Positions 6,243-7,175 of a stretch of 7,175 bases of DNA are shown here, one piece after another. Under the pieces are notes generated by a model. It ran no database searches, had not been told where the DNA came from, and saw only the letters and a list, made by a program, of their open reading frames with translations. How positions within the stretch are numbered: the first letter of the stretch is position 1; each line of letters begins with the position of its first letter. The DNA comes from Hydrogenophilales bacterium (GTDB lineage Bacteria > Pseudomonadota > Gammaproteobacteria > Burkholderiales > Thiobacillaceae): the NCBI GenBank assembly GCA_011391655.1, contig JAABQE010000264.1, forward strand, positions 1-7,175, read 5' to 3'. A program made the position numbers and the translations under genes.

Positions 6243-7175
6243 CTACCCAGCCTGCTTTGCCTCCAGCGCCTCCCAGCGCGCCAGTGCATCGAGCAACTCG
6301 GTATCGATCGCCTCGCTGCGGGCCTGCAGTTTGGCCGCACCCTTCGGATCGGACTGATATAGCGCCGGATCGGCCAGCCGCGCTGCGATATCCATTTGCT
6401 CGGCTTCCAGTTGCTGGATCTGCGCAGGCAACGCTTCGAGTTCGCGCGCGTCCTTGTAATTCAGTTTGGATTTGGCTGCGGGTTTGGCGGCAACGGGTTT
6501 GGGTACCTCCGCCTTTGCAACCGGCGTTTGGGTTTGCTGCCGCTTCCAGGCCAGCCAGTCGCCATAGCCGCCGACGATTTCGGTCAACTTGCCGTCACCC
6601 TCGAACACGATCGACTGCGTCACCACATTATCAAGGAAGGTGCGGTCGTGCGAGACGATCAGCACGGTGCCGCTGTATTCCTGCAGCAACTGTTCCAGCA
6701 GTTCCAGGGTGTCGATGTCGAGGTCATTGGTCGGCTCGTCCAGCACCAACAGATTGGCCGGACGAGCGAACAAGCGCGCCAGCAACAAGCGATTGCGCTC
6801 ACCACCCGACAAAGCCGAAACCTTGGCACGCGAACGCTCGGCCGGGAACAAAAAATCCTCCAGGTAGCTGATCACATGCTTGCGCTGACCACCAATTTCG
6901 ACAAAATCGGAACCAGGCGCAATGGTGTCGATCAGGGTGGCATCGTCGTTCAACTGGTTGCGAAACTGGTCGAAATACGCCACTTCGAGCTTGGTGCCCT
7001 GCTTGATTGTGCCGGATGTCGGCTGCAACTCACCAAGGATCAGGCGGATCAACGTGGTTTTGCCTGCGCCATTCGGCCCCAGCAGACCCAGCTTGTCGCC
7101 GCGCAACACCGTACCGCTGAAGTCGCGAATCAGCATGCGATCATCATAACCATAGCTGATATGGTCCATCTCGGC
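6243..7175 (-). CDS. uup: ABC-F family ATPase, Uup type (C-terminal part; N-terminus beyond window)
   Basis: Partial gene entering from the right edge; 310 codons to the stop at 6243 are visible. The frame is open at 7175, so the ATG at 7167-7169 is an internal methionine. This is the second nucleotide-binding domain plus C-terminal domain of a duplicated soluble ABC-F protein, a class without membrane segments that acts on ribosomes rather than in transport. Counting from that internal Met: Walker A GPNGAGKTT (31-39), the F-type segment LEVAYFDQFRNQL (61-73), signature LSGGERNRLLLARLF (120-134), Walker B LLVLDEPTNDLD (140-151) and the switch VSHDRTFLDN (172-181). An Ala/Pro/Lys-rich linker follows (214-234), then a C-terminal charged helical hairpin (about 235-305, probably coiled coil) ending RWEALEAKQAG. 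The linker and hairpin match the Uup C-terminal domain, known in E. coli to bind DNA, and separate it from EttA-type proteins. Uup mutants in E. coli raise precise transposon excision. The first domain cannot be judged here. Confidence 0.9.
   Translation of the reverse strand, partial: AEMDHISYGYDDRMLIRDFSGTVLRGDKLGLLGPNGAGKTTLIRLILGELQPTSGTIKQGTKLEVAYFDQFRNQLNDDATLIDTIAPGSDFVEIGGQRKHVISYLEDFLFPAERSRAKVSALSGGERNRLLLARLFARPANLLVLDEPTNDLDIDTLELLEQLLQEYSGTVLIVSHDRTFLDNVVTQSIVFEGDGKLTEIVGGYGDWLAWKRQQTQTPVAKAEVPKPVAAKPAAKSKLNYKDARELEALPAQIQQLEAEQMDIAARLADPALYQSDPKGAAKLQARSEAIDTELLDALARWEALEAKQAG

Noticed and set aside
7167..7169. ATG near the right edge as the start of the ABC-F gene
   Set aside because: The frame is open to the window edge and the sequence following it is the second nucleotide-binding domain of a duplicated ABC-F protein, so this Met is internal.
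1..7175. Mobile elements, CRISPR arrays, tRNA or rRNA genes
   Set aside because: I saw no transposase-like protein, no regularly spaced direct repeats, and no tRNA- or rRNA-like segment; all but short gaps are filled by conserved minus-strand genes.

Overview
The window is a compact, gene-dense stretch of a bacterial chromosome. All seven genes lie on the minus strand, and GC content looks like roughly 60% by eye. The order (uup-type ABC-F gene, mnmG, rsmG, parA, parB) is the classic chromosomal mnmG/rsmG/parAB neighbourhood, often near the replication origin. Protein style suggests a Proteobacterium, most likely a Betaproteobacterium; this assignment is inference. No origin of replication, rRNA, tRNA, mobile element or CRISPR array is visible, and there is no gene-free stretch longer than about 60 bases.

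In transcription order (right to left): the C-terminal half of an ABC-F ATPase of the Uup type enters from the right edge and stops at 6243. A 56-base gap follows that holds a parS centromere site and perhaps the mnmG promoter. Next come mnmG (tRNA wobble-uridine modification), rsmG (16S rRNA m7G methyltransferase), parA and parB. These four overlap one another by 4 to 8 bases, so they are almost certainly one translationally coupled operon. A second perfect parS core lies inside the mnmG coding sequence. The window therefore carries a whole chromosome-partition module: ParA ATPase, ParB CTP-dependent clamp and two centromere sites about 1.5 kb apart, just upstream of parAB.

Downstream of parB, where many gamma- and betaproteobacteria carry the atp operon, there is instead a gene for a ferredoxin-reductase-like protein. 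It has an intact plant-type [2Fe-2S] ferredoxin domain, but its FAD- and NAD(P)-binding signature motifs are degenerate. Last comes a YihY/BrkB-family inner membrane protein that runs off the left edge. No terminator is visible between parB and these two genes, so they may be read from the same transcript.

Most of the window is ordinary and highly conserved. The points that deserve attention are the two parS sites (one written into the mnmG reading frame as V-S-R-E-T) and the unusual iron-sulfur protein after parB.
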